Source: an uncultured Bartonella sp. (GTDB taxonomy: Bacteria > Pseudomonadota > Alphaproteobacteria > Rhizobiales > Rhizobiaceae). From it: DNA of 64,000 nucleotides. This document shows, in pieces, positions 36,634-45,542 of this stretch. A program made the position numbers and the translations under genes. The stretch is from the NCBI GenBank assembly GCA_946478235.1, contig CAMLBF010000002.1, positions 372,001-436,000 on the forward strand. The letters are read 5' to 3'. A model generated the notes under the pieces. It was given only the letters and a program-made list of their open reading frames with translations. It made no database searches and was not told where the DNA came from. Numbering within the stretch: the stretch's first letter is position 1; each line of letters begins with the position of its first letter.

Positions 36634-38072
36634 TGAAACCCAGAGTCGAACCTTATGGATACACTCGTGGAACCATAGATCTAAAGAAAACTGACCCCAA
36701 TGTTATTGAGGTCTATTTCGTGCCGTTAAAGGACAGTTTGATTGCGGCAGGTCTCAGCCTAGAGAACACAGACCAATACCGCACCAAGCTATTAAAAATT
36801 GACGAACAGAAGAGATGTTTGACAATCCATCCTCTCTCTTCTAAGTTCGATGAATTCCTTAAGCCGAAATATGAAAAAGTACGGTACATTACGCTCCCTT
36901 TCACCGACATCAAATTTTCAGGCTTCAACAAAATTGCTCAAATAGGGTTTTCGGGTGTACTCGATGTTCTGGACAAACTACCTCCAGGCTTAACCAAAAA
37001 CTACGGTTTCGGCCTTGGATTAGCCCGGGAGTATCGCTTCATCATTGATGCAGTTGAGGAATTATCAGATTGCACCGAACTCGTAATTACAAGAGAACAC
37101 GTTACAGGACTGTCAGCCGACAACGATGAAATTTTTTATATCTCAATGGACGATTTTGATAAAGCGAGGCTGGCTATAAACCGTATCGATAGAAATGTCC
37201 AAGAAGCCAAGCTTACAGTGAAGCGAACAAAAGCTTACAATATCCTCGCAGAACGACTTGGCAAGCCAAAGCGCGAACCGAATATAGGCCGGGCTTTCTA
37301 CCGAAAGCTGTTCACCAAGTTGGCGCAAGGCAATGTTGAACTATCTGAAAAAGACCTGAACGAAATTATCGGTGTTGTGAATGACCAGACTTCAAGCATT
37401 GCCAAAGAAAATCCAAAGAAGTTCGCCAAGTTGCGCGCTGATATTGATCTTGTGAACCTAGAGCAATTGATCAAGCGCTATGAGGAGATGCTCACCAAGA
37501 GGAACAGAGAAAGTAAGTGGCAAAAATTCTTTAACGACAATCCCTTTATCCTGAACATGGCCTTTGGTTACGCTGTCATCAAAGTTCAGGAGCAAGCCTC
37601 AGTTGGAGGAAATAAGCTATCAGGTGATGGTATTAAGATTGCTGACTTTCTGGTTAAAAACAAACTCACCAACAACACAGCGATCGTCGAGATTAAGACT
37701 CCGCAGACCCCAATTGTGAGTAAGCAAGAGTATCGAGACGGTGTTTATACACCGTCGAGTCATCTGTCTGGAGCGATCAATCAGGTTCTGGATCAGAAGT
37801 ATCAATTTGAAAAACAGATAGCTCAGATCAAAGATAATTCGAGGCTCCGTGATATCGAATCCTATGCTGTACATTGCTGCCTCATCGTCGGACAGACACC
37901 TAAAGGCGATAACGAGCAGAAGTCTTTCGAAATGTTCCGCCGAAATTCCAAGAACGTTGAAATCGTGACATTCGATGAACTACTTGAAAAGCTCAAACAA
38001 CTACGCATTTTTCTGCAACACGATAAAGAATCTGTCTCGCCTCAAGAGTTGAAAGGTGATGATAATGGCTAA
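36633..38072 (+). CDS. sduA: Shedu-type anti-phage nuclease (DUF4263)
   Basis: A 479-residue protein whose C-terminal third is a DUF4263/Shedu PD-(D/E)xK-like nuclease domain. It shows the entry motif ESKWQKFFNDNPFIL (293-307), Asp338 in KIADFL, the E-x-K pair Glu353/Lys355 in IVEIKTP, and Gln384...Tyr390 in INQVLDQKY. Shedu proteins (SduA) act as single-gene defence against phage. The N-terminal 280 residues are a sensing region I do not recognise in detail. It is translationally coupled to the decayed hsdS upstream and overlaps the HAD gene by 8 bases. The reading frame is intact while its neighbour upstream is broken, which hints at selection. Confidence 0.8.
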   Translation: MKPRVEPYGYTRGTIDLKKTDPNVIEVYFVPLKDSLIAAGLSLENTDQYRTKLLKIDEQKRCLTIHPLSSKFDEFLKPKYEKVRYITLPFTDIKFSGFNKIAQIGFSGVLDVLDKLPPGLTKNYGFGLGLAREYRFIIDAVEELSDCTELVITREHVTGLSADNDEIFYISMDDFDKARLAINRIDRNVQEAKLTVKRTKAYNILAERLGKPKREPNIGRAFYRKLFTKLAQGNVELSEKDLNEIIGVVNDQTSSIAKENPKKFAKLRADIDLVNLEQLIKRYEEMLTKRNRESKWQKFFNDNPFILNMAFGYAVIKVQEQASVGGNKLSGDGIKIADFLVKNKLTNNTAIVEIKTPQTPIVSKQEYRDGVYTPSSHLSGAINQVLDQKYQFEKQIAQIKDNSRLRDIESYAVHCCLIVGQTPKGDNEQKSFEMFRRNSKNVEIVTFDELLEKLKQLRIFLQHDKESVSPQELKGDDNG

Positions 38073-38919
38073 GAAACACGCCGAAATGGCAATTGCCTAC
38101 GACTTTGACGGGACGTTGGCAGATGGCAATATGCAAGAACATCAGTTTCTACCGGATATCTGCATGGAACCAAAAGATTTTTGGAACGAGGTTAAGCAAG
38201 AGACAAAGGAAAATCAGGCTGACGAGGTACTTGTCTACATGAAACTGATGCTCGAAAAGGCCGCTAACAAAAAAGTGCCAGTAAGACAAAACGATTTCAA
38301 AGAACAAGGCAAGAAGATTCAGCTATTTGATGGAGTCAAAGCTTGGTTTAGACGAATAAACAAATATGGCAAAAAACAAGGTGTCAACGTTAAACATTAT
38401 CTCATCTCATCGGGAAACGCCGAAATTTTCGCCGGAACGCCAATTGCTGGCGAATTTTCCGCAGTTTTTGCATCAAAGTTCATGTTCGATGAGAACGGTG
38501 TCGCCACTTGGCCTGCCCTTGCCGTCAACTATACAACAAAAACACAATATCTGTTCCGCATCAACAAGGGTGCATTTGATCTAAGTGATAATAGCAAAGT
38601 CAACGAATTCGTTGAGAAGCGTAATCGTCCCGTACCTTTTGAAAACATGGTATTTATCGGCGACGGCTCGACAGACATCCCTTGTTTTCGCCTAATCAAG
38701 GAACAAGGCGGGCTATCCGTAGCTGTATACAAGTCCGCTGCCGAAGGCGCTCGTGACAAGGCCTATCAATATATGCAGGATGGTCGGGTTCACTGTATTG
38801 CGCCGGCAAACTATACTTACGGCAGCAAATTGGATCACATCATTAAGGCATATATTGACGAAGTCGCAGCGCGTGCGGCACTTTCCCGAGCATTTGAAGA
38901 AAACAGTGATGACATTTGA
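38065..38919 (+). CDS. HAD-superfamily hydrolase linked to Shedu
   Basis: A 284-residue haloacid-dehalogenase-fold phosphatase. Motif I is AYDFDGTLADG (nucleophile Asp, then acid Asp), motif II is LISSGN, and motif IV is FIGDGSTDIPCF. A cap of about 80 residues (KEQGKKIQLFDGVKAWFRR region) lies between motifs I and II. The ATG at 38065 has AAAGG eight bases upstream, giving an 8-base overlap with sduA. The overlap implies co-expression; a role in the defence cassette is inference, and the substrate is unknown. Confidence 0.8.
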   Translation: MAKKHAEMAIAYDFDGTLADGNMQEHQFLPDICMEPKDFWNEVKQETKENQADEVLVYMKLMLEKAANKKVPVRQNDFKEQGKKIQLFDGVKAWFRRINKYGKKQGVNVKHYLISSGNAEIFAGTPIAGEFSAVFASKFMFDENGVATWPALAVNYTTKTQYLFRINKGAFDLSDNSKVNEFVEKRNRPVPFENMVFIGDGSTDIPCFRLIKEQGGLSVAVYKSAAEGARDKAYQYMQDGRVHCIAPANYTYGSKLDHIIKAYIDEVAARAALSRAFEENSDDI

Positions 38920-39829
38920 CATTGCACAAAAATATTAGTTGTCGATTTCTAGTCTTCAACTCATAATGCCGCTTGGGATCAAGCCACAGTCTCAGACCAG
39001 CGCAGCGCGTATATGCTGTAGTTGTCTACGTAACGTTGTGCTTGAAGACTTTCTTGCCGATCCCCCCTAGAAAATCCACGGCTTTTCTCACTGATGAACA
39101 AAGGTATCTTTTCAATCTAAAAAAGATACACATGACGGCATTTGGCAATAAAGGCCTTAACCGGTTGGCAGAACTATTCGGACGGCATTAATTAAGATAT
39201 CAATGGTACTTTTCTTGTTCTCGGTACAACCATCGCCAAAGCGACATTAGGGTTTCCTAAGTCATAGACTTTCTGCTACGTTGACAGAGAAAACTGGACA
39301 AACAATTTATGCCATTGCGCCCAAACCTAGTTTATAAATCACTGAAAAATTCTTAGTCGAGCGCACAGCCAACACATAGATAAAACGGTGTGATATTGCC
39401 GTTCATGTAAAAATTTTTCTTTTATTATAATTGATAACAAGCGGTCGATCCTGAAGACACGCGGCTGGCCGCTGATCTGTAATGAACGGAAAACTTTTGA
39501 TCGGCAATCAAAATGAAAACAACACTCCTAAACTGTTGCACTTATCACAGCTTTTTTTGGTGATGAACCAAGTCGAACCACGCTATACTACCATGATGCC
39601 GCAGCAATTCTGGCAAACATAGTGGGATGGAGAAAACCATGACGAGGTAATCGTTCCATTAGCCAACAGGCCTCAGACAGCCGAAAAATTGACACGATCT
39701 TCACGACCAACTTTCCTTTGCGCGTGTATATTTTTAAGCACTATTATGGATAGGAAAATACATGAGAACGACGCAAGACGTTTTATTCATGCATTATTCC
39801 AACCGGAATGTCTGCAAGATTTGATCTAT
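38920..39829. other. eroded island DNA, no gene recognised
   Basis: About 900 bases with only short frames (for example 38973-39191), none with a recognisable domain or a good ribosome site. The text looks like degenerate coding sequence, consistent with the IS fragment that follows. Confidence 0.4.
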
Positions 39830-40005
39830 CATTTTACGATCTTTGATGACGGCAAACTTAGTATTGCGTGACACCACTGGTTCTACGGTATACGCAAAAC
39901 GGTTAAACGCGTCCGACAATTTACTCTTAATGATCAATGACTACAAAAGACGTCCCCATGAAGCACTGGGTGATTTACCACAACCTCAATACAAACCCAA
40001 AATCG
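39830..40005 (+). pseudogene. transposase C-terminal fragment (IS3/IS481-like)
   Basis: Two adjacent frames together give HHWFYGIRK...V and then INDYKRRPHEALGDLPQPQY. This is the C-terminal end of DDE transposases of the IS3/IS481 type (W-F then Y-N-x-x-R-P-H-x-A-L-G). A frameshift separates the parts, and no start, DDE motif or terminal repeats remain. Confidence 0.6.
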
Positions 40006-40084
40006 CCAATCATTCTACTTTTGTATTGTCAACTTGGCCGGCAAACGCACGAGTTCAACAAAAATCCGGCGTTAGACGATTTTT

Positions 40085-40978
40085 TCATGCATTATTATCA
40101 ATGTTTTGTGATTGTGCTATTACCCAGCGACCAAACAATTCAACGTTTGACATCGCCTTATAATAAGTTAGTTTAAGGTGGCTTTTTTCATCTATGATCA
40201 ATGTGGCATGTTCAAAACTGACCTCACCAATCGTATCAATCTTCATATTTCTTACACCTTCGCATTTGGCATGAGCTTCCTGTCTTTCCCAAAGCGATGC
40301 AAAGTCTCGTGATTTATTTTTCAAGCCATTTATCAAAATATTAGCATCTGCATCATTCTTATCTTTTGCATAGTCTCTTCGAAAACTCGATAAAATATCG
40401 TTCGCTTGTTTTTCCCAATTTATAATCAAATTTCGCATATGAGGCTCGGTGAATAAAAGCCAAATAAAATTAAGTGAATTTTTGTCATATGAATGGAATT
40501 TAAATACGGCATCTGCTGCTCTATTCCATCCAATAATATCCCACTTCAAGTTCCATGCATAACATGGGCTCATGGTTAGATCATCCATTAAATCCTGTAT
40601 CGTTTGGGGCAGATTTACTCCTGTTTCACCGTCTTCTACAGGAGGACGGTTCTGCGCCAGAATGAAAAGATGGTCTCTTTCAAGAGGGTTTAAACACAAA
40701 ACCTTGGCCAATCTATCCAGAAAACTGGAAGAAACGGTTATGTCGCGCCCTTGCTCTAACCACGTATACCAACTTAGCCCTACGCCTGCTAGCGTGGCTA
40801 ACTCTTCTCTGCGAAGTCCCCTTGTCCGACGCCTATTTGTTTTTGGAAGCCCCATATCTTCTGGATTGAGGCCCTCACGCCGAGCTCTCAAGAACTCAGA
40901 TAACTCACGGTTTCGTTGTTTTTGGTTATTATTTACGTTCATTATCCTATTGCTATTACTAATAGTATAATTAGTCAT
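40085..40978 (-). CDS. XRE-family regulator with MmyB-like ligand domain
   Basis: A 297-residue regulator. The N-terminal helix-turn-helix reads ELSEFLRARREGL, then RRTRGLRREELATLAGVGLSWYTWLEQG. The MmyB-type (PAS-like) domain follows, with NAADAVFKFHSY-like and LTYYKAMS segments. Such proteins often repress an adjacent divergent transporter or oxidoreductase. It is divergent from the aminolevulinate-synthase-like pseudogene and the MFS gene. The ATG at 40978 with GGAAA upstream is chosen; TTG at 41005 and ATG at 40942 are alternatives. Confidence 0.82.
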   Translation of the reverse strand: MTNYTISNSNRIMNVNNNQKQRNRELSEFLRARREGLNPEDMGLPKTNRRRTRGLRREELATLAGVGLSWYTWLEQGRDITVSSSFLDRLAKVLCLNPLERDHLFILAQNRPPVEDGETGVNLPQTIQDLMDDLTMSPCYAWNLKWDIIGWNRAADAVFKFHSYDKNSLNFIWLLFTEPHMRNLIINWEKQANDILSSFRRDYAKDKNDADANILINGLKNKSRDFASLWERQEAHAKCEGVRNMKIDTIGEVSFEHATLIIDEKSHLKLTYYKAMSNVELFGRWVIAQSQNIDNNA

Positions 40979-41068
40979 ATTGTTTATTTCCGTAATATTT
41001 TTCAAATTTATTCATATTTTTCTAAATAATAAAATTTTTATACAAGTAATAGAAGAGAAGACAAAAAA

Positions 41069-42113
41069 ATGTATGAAGAACTTGATCAGAAGATAGAAAG
41101 TATAAAAAAAACAGGACAGTATCGTATTTTTATACCTATTGACCGCGTTCAAGGTAATTATCCTCTAGCAAAGTGTGATCAAGCAAAAAATAACAAGGCC
41201 ATTGTTTGGTGCAGTAATGATTATCTAGGCATGTCTCAAAACTCCAGTGTTGTTAAATTTGCTCACGAGACAATTGATAAATTTGGCATGGGCGCTGGTG
41301 GGTCAAGAAATATTGGCGGCACCTCATCTTTAACTTGCGAATTAGAAAAAAACATAGCTGACTGGTTAAAGACAGAGTCAGCTCTTATTTTCCCAACAGG
41401 GTTCAGTTCAAACGATGCCACTTACAGTGCCTCATTCTATTGCTGGATGACTTGGTTGTATTCAGCGATGAAAACAACCATGCTTCTATCATCAATGCAC
41501 TACGCCAATCAGGAGCAAAGCGGGAAATATTCAAGCACAATGATGTGGAACATTTAACAACACTATTACAAAAATATCCCCAAAAAACAAAAAACTCATC
41601 GTTTTGGTGTCGTTTCATTCCATGGATGGCTATATCACGCCTATAAGCGATGTTGCACCTATAAAAGGGATCGTAGAGGCCGCGAAAGAATGTGGGAGTT
41701 TCACTTTTTTGTATGAAGTGCCTGCCATTGGCATGTGTAGGCCAGATGGGGGCAACATTTTAGGTGAATTGGGTTTCAACGGTGAAATCAAAATACTTCA
41801 AATAACCATGGCAAAAGCCTCAGGCTCAATTGAAGGTTTCATCGCGATGGAAAATGGTCTCATCGATGCGATCCGCTTTTATTGCCCTGAATTTGTTTTT
41901 ACGACAGCGTTACTGCCCACATCTATTGCTGTTGGCACTAAGGGCATCAAAATTATTCTGAGGTCCTCTGATCCGAGAGAGACATTGCAGATACAAACGC
42001 CACAGCTACATCGAGCTTTGATGAACAATTCTCTCCCCATAAAGCAATGCTCAAATACAGACCTCTCGCCTCTCCTTGTAGGTGACACGGGAAATTCAGA
42101 AACGCTTGGGTGA
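41069..42113 (+). pseudogene. 5-aminolevulinate synthase-like gene, frameshifted
   Basis: Three consecutive frames are needed to read one alpha-oxoamine synthase. They give MYEELDQKIESIKKTGQYR to GGSRNIGGTSS and ALIFPTGFSSNDAT; then VVFSDENNHASIINALRQSG; then VSFHSMDGYITPI, a degraded active site LYEVPAIG where the family has LDEVHAVG (the PLP-pyridine Asp and His are both changed), and TMAKASG with the PLP lysine. The C-terminal domain is truncated after LLVGD. Shifts fall near 41430 and 41600. ALAS makes 5-aminolevulinate from glycine and succinyl-CoA. The real hemA must lie elsewhere. Confidence 0.8.
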
Positions 42114-42129
42114 GAAGGAGCATCACCGC

Positions 42130-43281
42130 ATGTCATCTGTTAGAATATCATTAGTATGTTTGTCCATATCTGCACTGGCCTTAGGTCTTTCTTCATATAT
42201 GACGGCCGGTTTGATACCTCTGATTAGCAAAGATTTTGATGTATCAATTGGATTAGCTGCACAGTTAGTAACGGCATTTACGCTACCTTATGGTCTGTTG
42301 TCACCAGTTTTGGTGGGAATGACGGGTCACCGTGATCTTAAAAAGAATGTTTGTCTGTATCTTGGGATATTTGTTATCGCAAATGCTGCAAGTGTTTTCG
42401 CACCAGATTTTTATTCTTTAATAACTCTTCGTGCTATTGCTGGGGTATCAGCAGGTGCGTTTCTTGCTTGCGGAATAACTGCCTCCACCCAATTAAGCAT
42501 AGATGAGAAAAAGGGCAAATCCATATCAACAATAATGGCAGGAATGGCAATTGGAACCGTCATTGGTGTACCTGCTTCGCTTATTATAGCTGATTATTTT
42601 GGTTGGCGTAGCACTATGATTATAGTGAGCGTGTTAAGTGGTATAGCCCTACTTGGTTTATATATATGTTTACCAGCCTTGCCATCAACAATGATGAAAA
42701 CAGAAAAATCCAGATTTTCTCTTTTATCCGAGTGGCCGGTTGTTAGAGTTTTATTGATCTCGCTTTTTGCAGCAATATCCAGTCTCGGAATGTATACGTT
42801 TTTATCTCCTTTTGTGAGTTCCATAAATAAAGAAGCATATGTGACAGTTTATTTATGGTACTGGGGGTTAGGAGGTGTTTGTGGAAGTATTTTAATTGGA
42901 TATTTTGTTGATGACTATGATCTTAAAAAAATTTTATTCATTATACTGGGATCGCTTTTGCTATCATTTTTCGGTTTAATTTTACTATCACATATGTATC
43001 TACCCTTGATAGCATTACCTCTTGTTATATGGGGTGCTGTTGGTTGGGCTTTACAAGTGCCGCAGAACAATAAGTTACTCCAGATGAGGACAGATAGAGG
43101 CGATGGTAATCTAGCGGTCGGCTTAAACCAATCCTCTGTTTATTTGGGAGGCTCCATAGGATCTATGTTTGGGGGAGTCCTTGTTTCATACGGTGTTAGC
43201 CCAGCAGTATTACCCCTTTATTTTATCATACCTGTCATAATTTCTCTGCTACTTCTATGGACAAACAAAACCAAGCACTGA
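42130..43281 (+). CDS. MFS efflux transporter (AraJ/YdhP-like)
   Basis: A 383-residue major facilitator with twelve membrane helices: GLSSYMTAGLIPLISKDFDVS at the start, the TGHRDLKK loop, RAIAGVSAGAFLACG, and NQSSVYLGGSIGSMFGG. This DHA1 group exports drugs, sugars or nucleosides. The ATG at 42130 has GAAGGAG nine bases upstream. It directly follows the broken aminolevulinate-synthase-like gene and is divergent from the MmyB-type regulator, which probably controls it. It is still intact. Confidence 0.82.
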   Translation: MSSVRISLVCLSISALALGLSSYMTAGLIPLISKDFDVSIGLAAQLVTAFTLPYGLLSPVLVGMTGHRDLKKNVCLYLGIFVIANAASVFAPDFYSLITLRAIAGVSAGAFLACGITASTQLSIDEKKGKSISTIMAGMAIGTVIGVPASLIIADYFGWRSTMIIVSVLSGIALLGLYICLPALPSTMMKTEKSRFSLLSEWPVVRVLLISLFAAISSLGMYTFLSPFVSSINKEAYVTVYLWYWGLGGVCGSILIGYFVDDYDLKKILFIILGSLLLSFFGLILLSHMYLPLIALPLVIWGAVGWALQVPQNNKLLQMRTDRGDGNLAVGLNQSSVYLGGSIGSMFGGVLVSYGVSPAVLPLYFIIPVIISLLLLWTNKTKH

Positions 43282-43938
43282 TATGCAGTTTACCATTCTG
43301 GAGCAGCCCAAGGCTGCTGATTGACTATCGCCCAATTGCCTTAGAACATTGTGTGATAACAGCTAAAAGTAGACAAGAGGTCGTCCACGGTAGACGGTGA
43401 CCGTGCGCATGATCTTTCGCATCACTTTGAATGGCATCAGCACCTCGAGGACGATACGCATCAAGGCGATCAAACCCGCAAATCGGATACTATGCACTCC
43501 TAACGGCGTAGCTGCTAAGCGCTCAACCTGTTTTTTAAAAAAGAGGGAGTCTATAAAAAGGGAAACCTAGGAATTTTAACAGACAAGCACGCACCATAAT
43601 GTTTTCAATTTTACGTAACTCTTAAAATTTATAAGCACGCTTATTCGCTCCTCATGGCGCTCTCCAAAAAATAGAAGTATTTGCAATCGTCACGACAATG
43701 GAAACATTAGCAATCAAACAATGTTTAGAATGAAGAACCATGCTCTTTGTTGCCATGCGCCTTAACACCATAGGACAGAATAAAGCATTGCAAAAGCAAA
43801 CAGCCGTATTTCAGGCAGAATTGAAAACATCAAAGACACAATCAGTAAACAAAAATAAAGTGTAATTGGGTGAGAAGCAGCAAAAAGCTAACCTATTCAT
43901 TTGCTGGATGATAACAGATTAGCGCAGCTATAGAAGCA
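43282..43938. other. island spacer with a GC-richer patch, no gene recognised
   Basis: No credible gene. A patch at about 43380-43520 is clearly less AT-rich than its surroundings and may be a fragment of foreign, perhaps phage, coding sequence, but no motif could be named. Confidence 0.4.
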
Positions 43939-44076
43939 ATGTTGCTCGAAACAAAGTCTCTGATTGATAAAGTACAAATCATCATTGTCGCAAGCATTAT
44001 TGCTCTTGCAGGATACGCCATTTTTACAATGCCGACAGTAAAGGCGAAATTTGAGAAGTGGATAGACGCGCTATGA
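43939..44076 (+). CDS. 45-residue single-helix membrane protein (lysis module)
   Basis: Reads MLLETKSLIDKVQIIIVASI and ends VKAKFEKWIDAL. One membrane helix (about 14-30) is flanked by charged ends. Its stop overlaps the next start (ATGA), so it is coupled to the Rz-like gene. Size and position suit a small holin or an accessory lysis protein. No homologue is recognised. Confidence 0.5.
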   Translation: MLLETKSLIDKVQIIIVASIIALAGYAIFTMPTVKAKFEKWIDAL

Positions 44077-44327
44077 ACCAGTTTAATCGCCTTCTAATCT
44101 CATTCATGTTGCTTTTGGCCGCCGCACTGGGCGGCTTTTTTATTGGTGAATATGTCGAAAAGCAAATCTTACTCGAGGCCGACAACACAGCCTTTCAAAA
44201 TTCAGGACAAGTCGAAAATGAAGTTAAAACACTTAATCCTTATCAGCGGTGCATTGCTCTTGGTGGGGTGTCAAACGAATGCAAGGTTTTCATGCGCGGG
44301 CTGGACAAAGCCGCCCAAAGCCCATGA
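44073..44327 (+). CDS. i-spanin (Rz)-like inner-membrane protein
   Basis: An 84-residue protein that starts MNQFNRLLISFMLLLAAALG. It has one N-terminal membrane helix, then a short, mostly helical and polar periplasmic part (EYVEKQILLEADNTAF). The next gene starts inside it in another frame and encodes a small lipoprotein, the hallmark of nested Rz/Rz1 spanin pairs that fuse inner and outer membranes at the end of phage lysis. The assignment rests on architecture, not on sequence similarity. Confidence 0.5.
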   Translation: MNQFNRLLISFMLLLAAALGGFFIGEYVEKQILLEADNTAFQNSGQVENEVKTLNPYQRCIALGGVSNECKVFMRGLDKAAQSP

Positions 44328-44421
44328 CGCTGTGAATCTCGTGCAAACAGAACCTGAATTAACACACTGGATTATTGCAACTGATCGCTTTGGTCAAAAA
44401 CAGAAATGCTGGAAGAAATGA
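44218..44421 (+). CDS. o-spanin (Rz1)-like outer-membrane lipoprotein, nested
   Basis: Frame-shifted inside the preceding gene, it starts MKLKHLILISGALLLVGC, a lipoprotein signal with lipobox LVGC (Cys18). The mature part reads FSCAGWTKPPKAH, then a C-terminal DRFGQKQKCW. This follows a recurrent phage lipoprotein pattern (F-C-x-x-W-x-P ... N-x-x-G-x-x-x-C-x-W). It has 67 residues. It begins in the middle of the Rz-like frame and extends 94 bases past it, as in overlapping Rz/Rz1 pairs. Confidence 0.6.
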   Translation: MKLKHLILISGALLLVGCQTNARFSCAGWTKPPKAHDAVNLVQTEPELTHWIIATDRFGQKQKCWKK

Positions 44422-44771
44422 TATCACCTGAACCTACGCCCCCATATGACTGGATAACCACACTAATAAACTTCCTATTTCTTGGCTTGGCTGGCGCATT
44501 AGGAGCAGTCGTACGCCATATACACACCCCTGCCCGCAAATGGGCGCAACGCATCTCCGAATGGCTCGGGGGTGCGCTGTGTTCAATTTATGGGTCAGAA
44601 CTTATAGCCAGTGCCATACACCACATACTTGATAAGTTTGATCTGATTGACAGCACATATGTCGTACCAGAGAAGCTACTGGGCTTTGCTGGTTTTCTTT
44701 GTGGTGCTCTCGGCGTAACCGTGATCGACTTGACCATCAAAGCGATCCGCAAACGTTTCGACTCAAAATAA
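44406..44771 (+). CDS. holin-like phage membrane protein
   Basis: A 121-residue membrane protein. It has two or three hydrophobic segments (WITTLINFLFLGLAGALGAVV, GALCSIYGSELIASAI, LLGFAGFLCGALGVTVIDL) and a basic tail (KAIRKRFDSK), as in phage holins. It overlaps the lipoprotein gene. An ATG at 44418 that forms ATGA with the upstream stop is an alternative start. No endolysin is found beside it, so the module is incomplete. Confidence 0.5.
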   Translation: MLEEMISPEPTPPYDWITTLINFLFLGLAGALGAVVRHIHTPARKWAQRISEWLGGALCSIYGSELIASAIHHILDKFDLIDSTYVVPEKLLGFAGFLCGALGVTVIDLTIKAIRKRFDSK

Positions 44772-44924
44772 AAAAATGAAACGTTTGGAAATAACGAGTA
44801 CGGTTTGCACTAAAAATGACAATAACGAGGTTTTATCAACAGGCTTTATAGCAAAATTTTAATGGGGAAGAGATTTGCCCGCGATAAATCAACTATTTGA
44901 TTATAAAGGATTTTTTTAGGGTAA

Positions 44925-45015
44925 TGGCGGAGAGGAAGGGATTCGAACCCTCGAGAGCCTTTTGAGCCCTACTCCCTTAGCAGGGGAGCGCCTTCGACCA
45001 CTCGGCCACCTCTCC
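44925..45015 (-). tRNA. tRNA-Ser(GCT)
   Basis: A 91-base class II tRNA on the minus strand: acceptor GGAGAGG/CCTCTCC, anticodon stem CTCCC/GGGAG with loop CTGCTAA (anticodon GCT), a long variable arm, TTCGAAT T loop, and an encoded CCA. The 3' end (44925) abuts the accessory island. Confidence 0.95.
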
Positions 45016-45402
45016 AAGAACCGCCAATAAACATTCTTGTGGTGAAGTTCAAGTCATTTTCTCTCTTTTATGCAAATAATTATATTTTAATGAAGCTTCA
45101 TACTATTTTAACCATAGACTACGTCATTTTACATTTTTCATATGGAATCATTACCATCGATCCAAGACATAGCGATTCTTCTGAAATTCTGGTCGCATCT
45201 ACACAATTATCACAATTTTGACGTACAAATATCGAGTTATTGTTGTCTGAAAGAATCATAAAACAGTTATTTTTTTGTCATTCTGTGGACTATAACCCCA
45301 TATTATCCGCCATTTTTGACAGGTTAGACTGTTATTTTGTGTCTTTTGTGCAACACACATCATTATACAAACGTTGATAATCCCGTTTTGATCATTTCTT
45401 TA

Positions 45403-45430
45403 TTGAAACAAAATTAATGCTGAGTATGTT
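45403..45430 (+). promoter_or_regulatory. possible porin promoter
   Basis: TTGAAA (45403-45408), a 16-base spacer and TATGTT (45425-45430) form the best -35/-10 match upstream of the porin gene. The leader would be about 105 bases and contains TCGGGT/ACCCGA, able to pair across 19-20 bases. The rest of 45016-45542 shows no gene. Confidence 0.4.
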
Positions 45431-45542
45431 CAATTCATGAAGAAGGAGCGCTTGGGTGCGACTTTTTCGGTTAAGGGGATCGGGTCCAGCTTTCTGAACT
45501 TCGTGAACCCGACCCAACATAAACTTTGACTGGAGGTCAGAT

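Larger units (their letters stand above)
35168..44924. mobile_element. accessory island between two inward-facing tRNA genes
   Basis: Everything between the 3' end of tRNA-Ala and the 3' end of tRNA-Ser (encoded on the other strand) is accessory or decayed. It holds an hsdS remnant, Shedu and HAD genes, an IS transposase fragment, a regulator with a broken aminolevulinate-synthase-like gene and an MFS exporter, and phage lysis genes. Both tRNA 3' ends, the usual integrase targets, point into it. No integrase and no duplicated tRNA ends were found, so it reads as a layered, eroded hotspot rather than one intact element. Confidence 0.65.

Noticed and set aside
38973..39191. 72-codon frame as a gene
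   Set aside because: No recognised domain, poor start context, and it lies in degenerate island sequence.
40085..41005. TTG at 41005 as the start of the MmyB-type regulator
   Set aside because: The ATG at 40978 has a better-spaced ribosome site, and the extra residues lie outside the helix-turn-helix homology.
43380..43520. GC-richer patch as a named phage gene
   Set aside because: All frames are short and no motif could be matched.
35168..44924. Integrase gene and duplicated tRNA ends marking an integrated element
   Set aside because: No integrase-like frame and no second copy of either tRNA 3' end was found, so precise element borders cannot be given.
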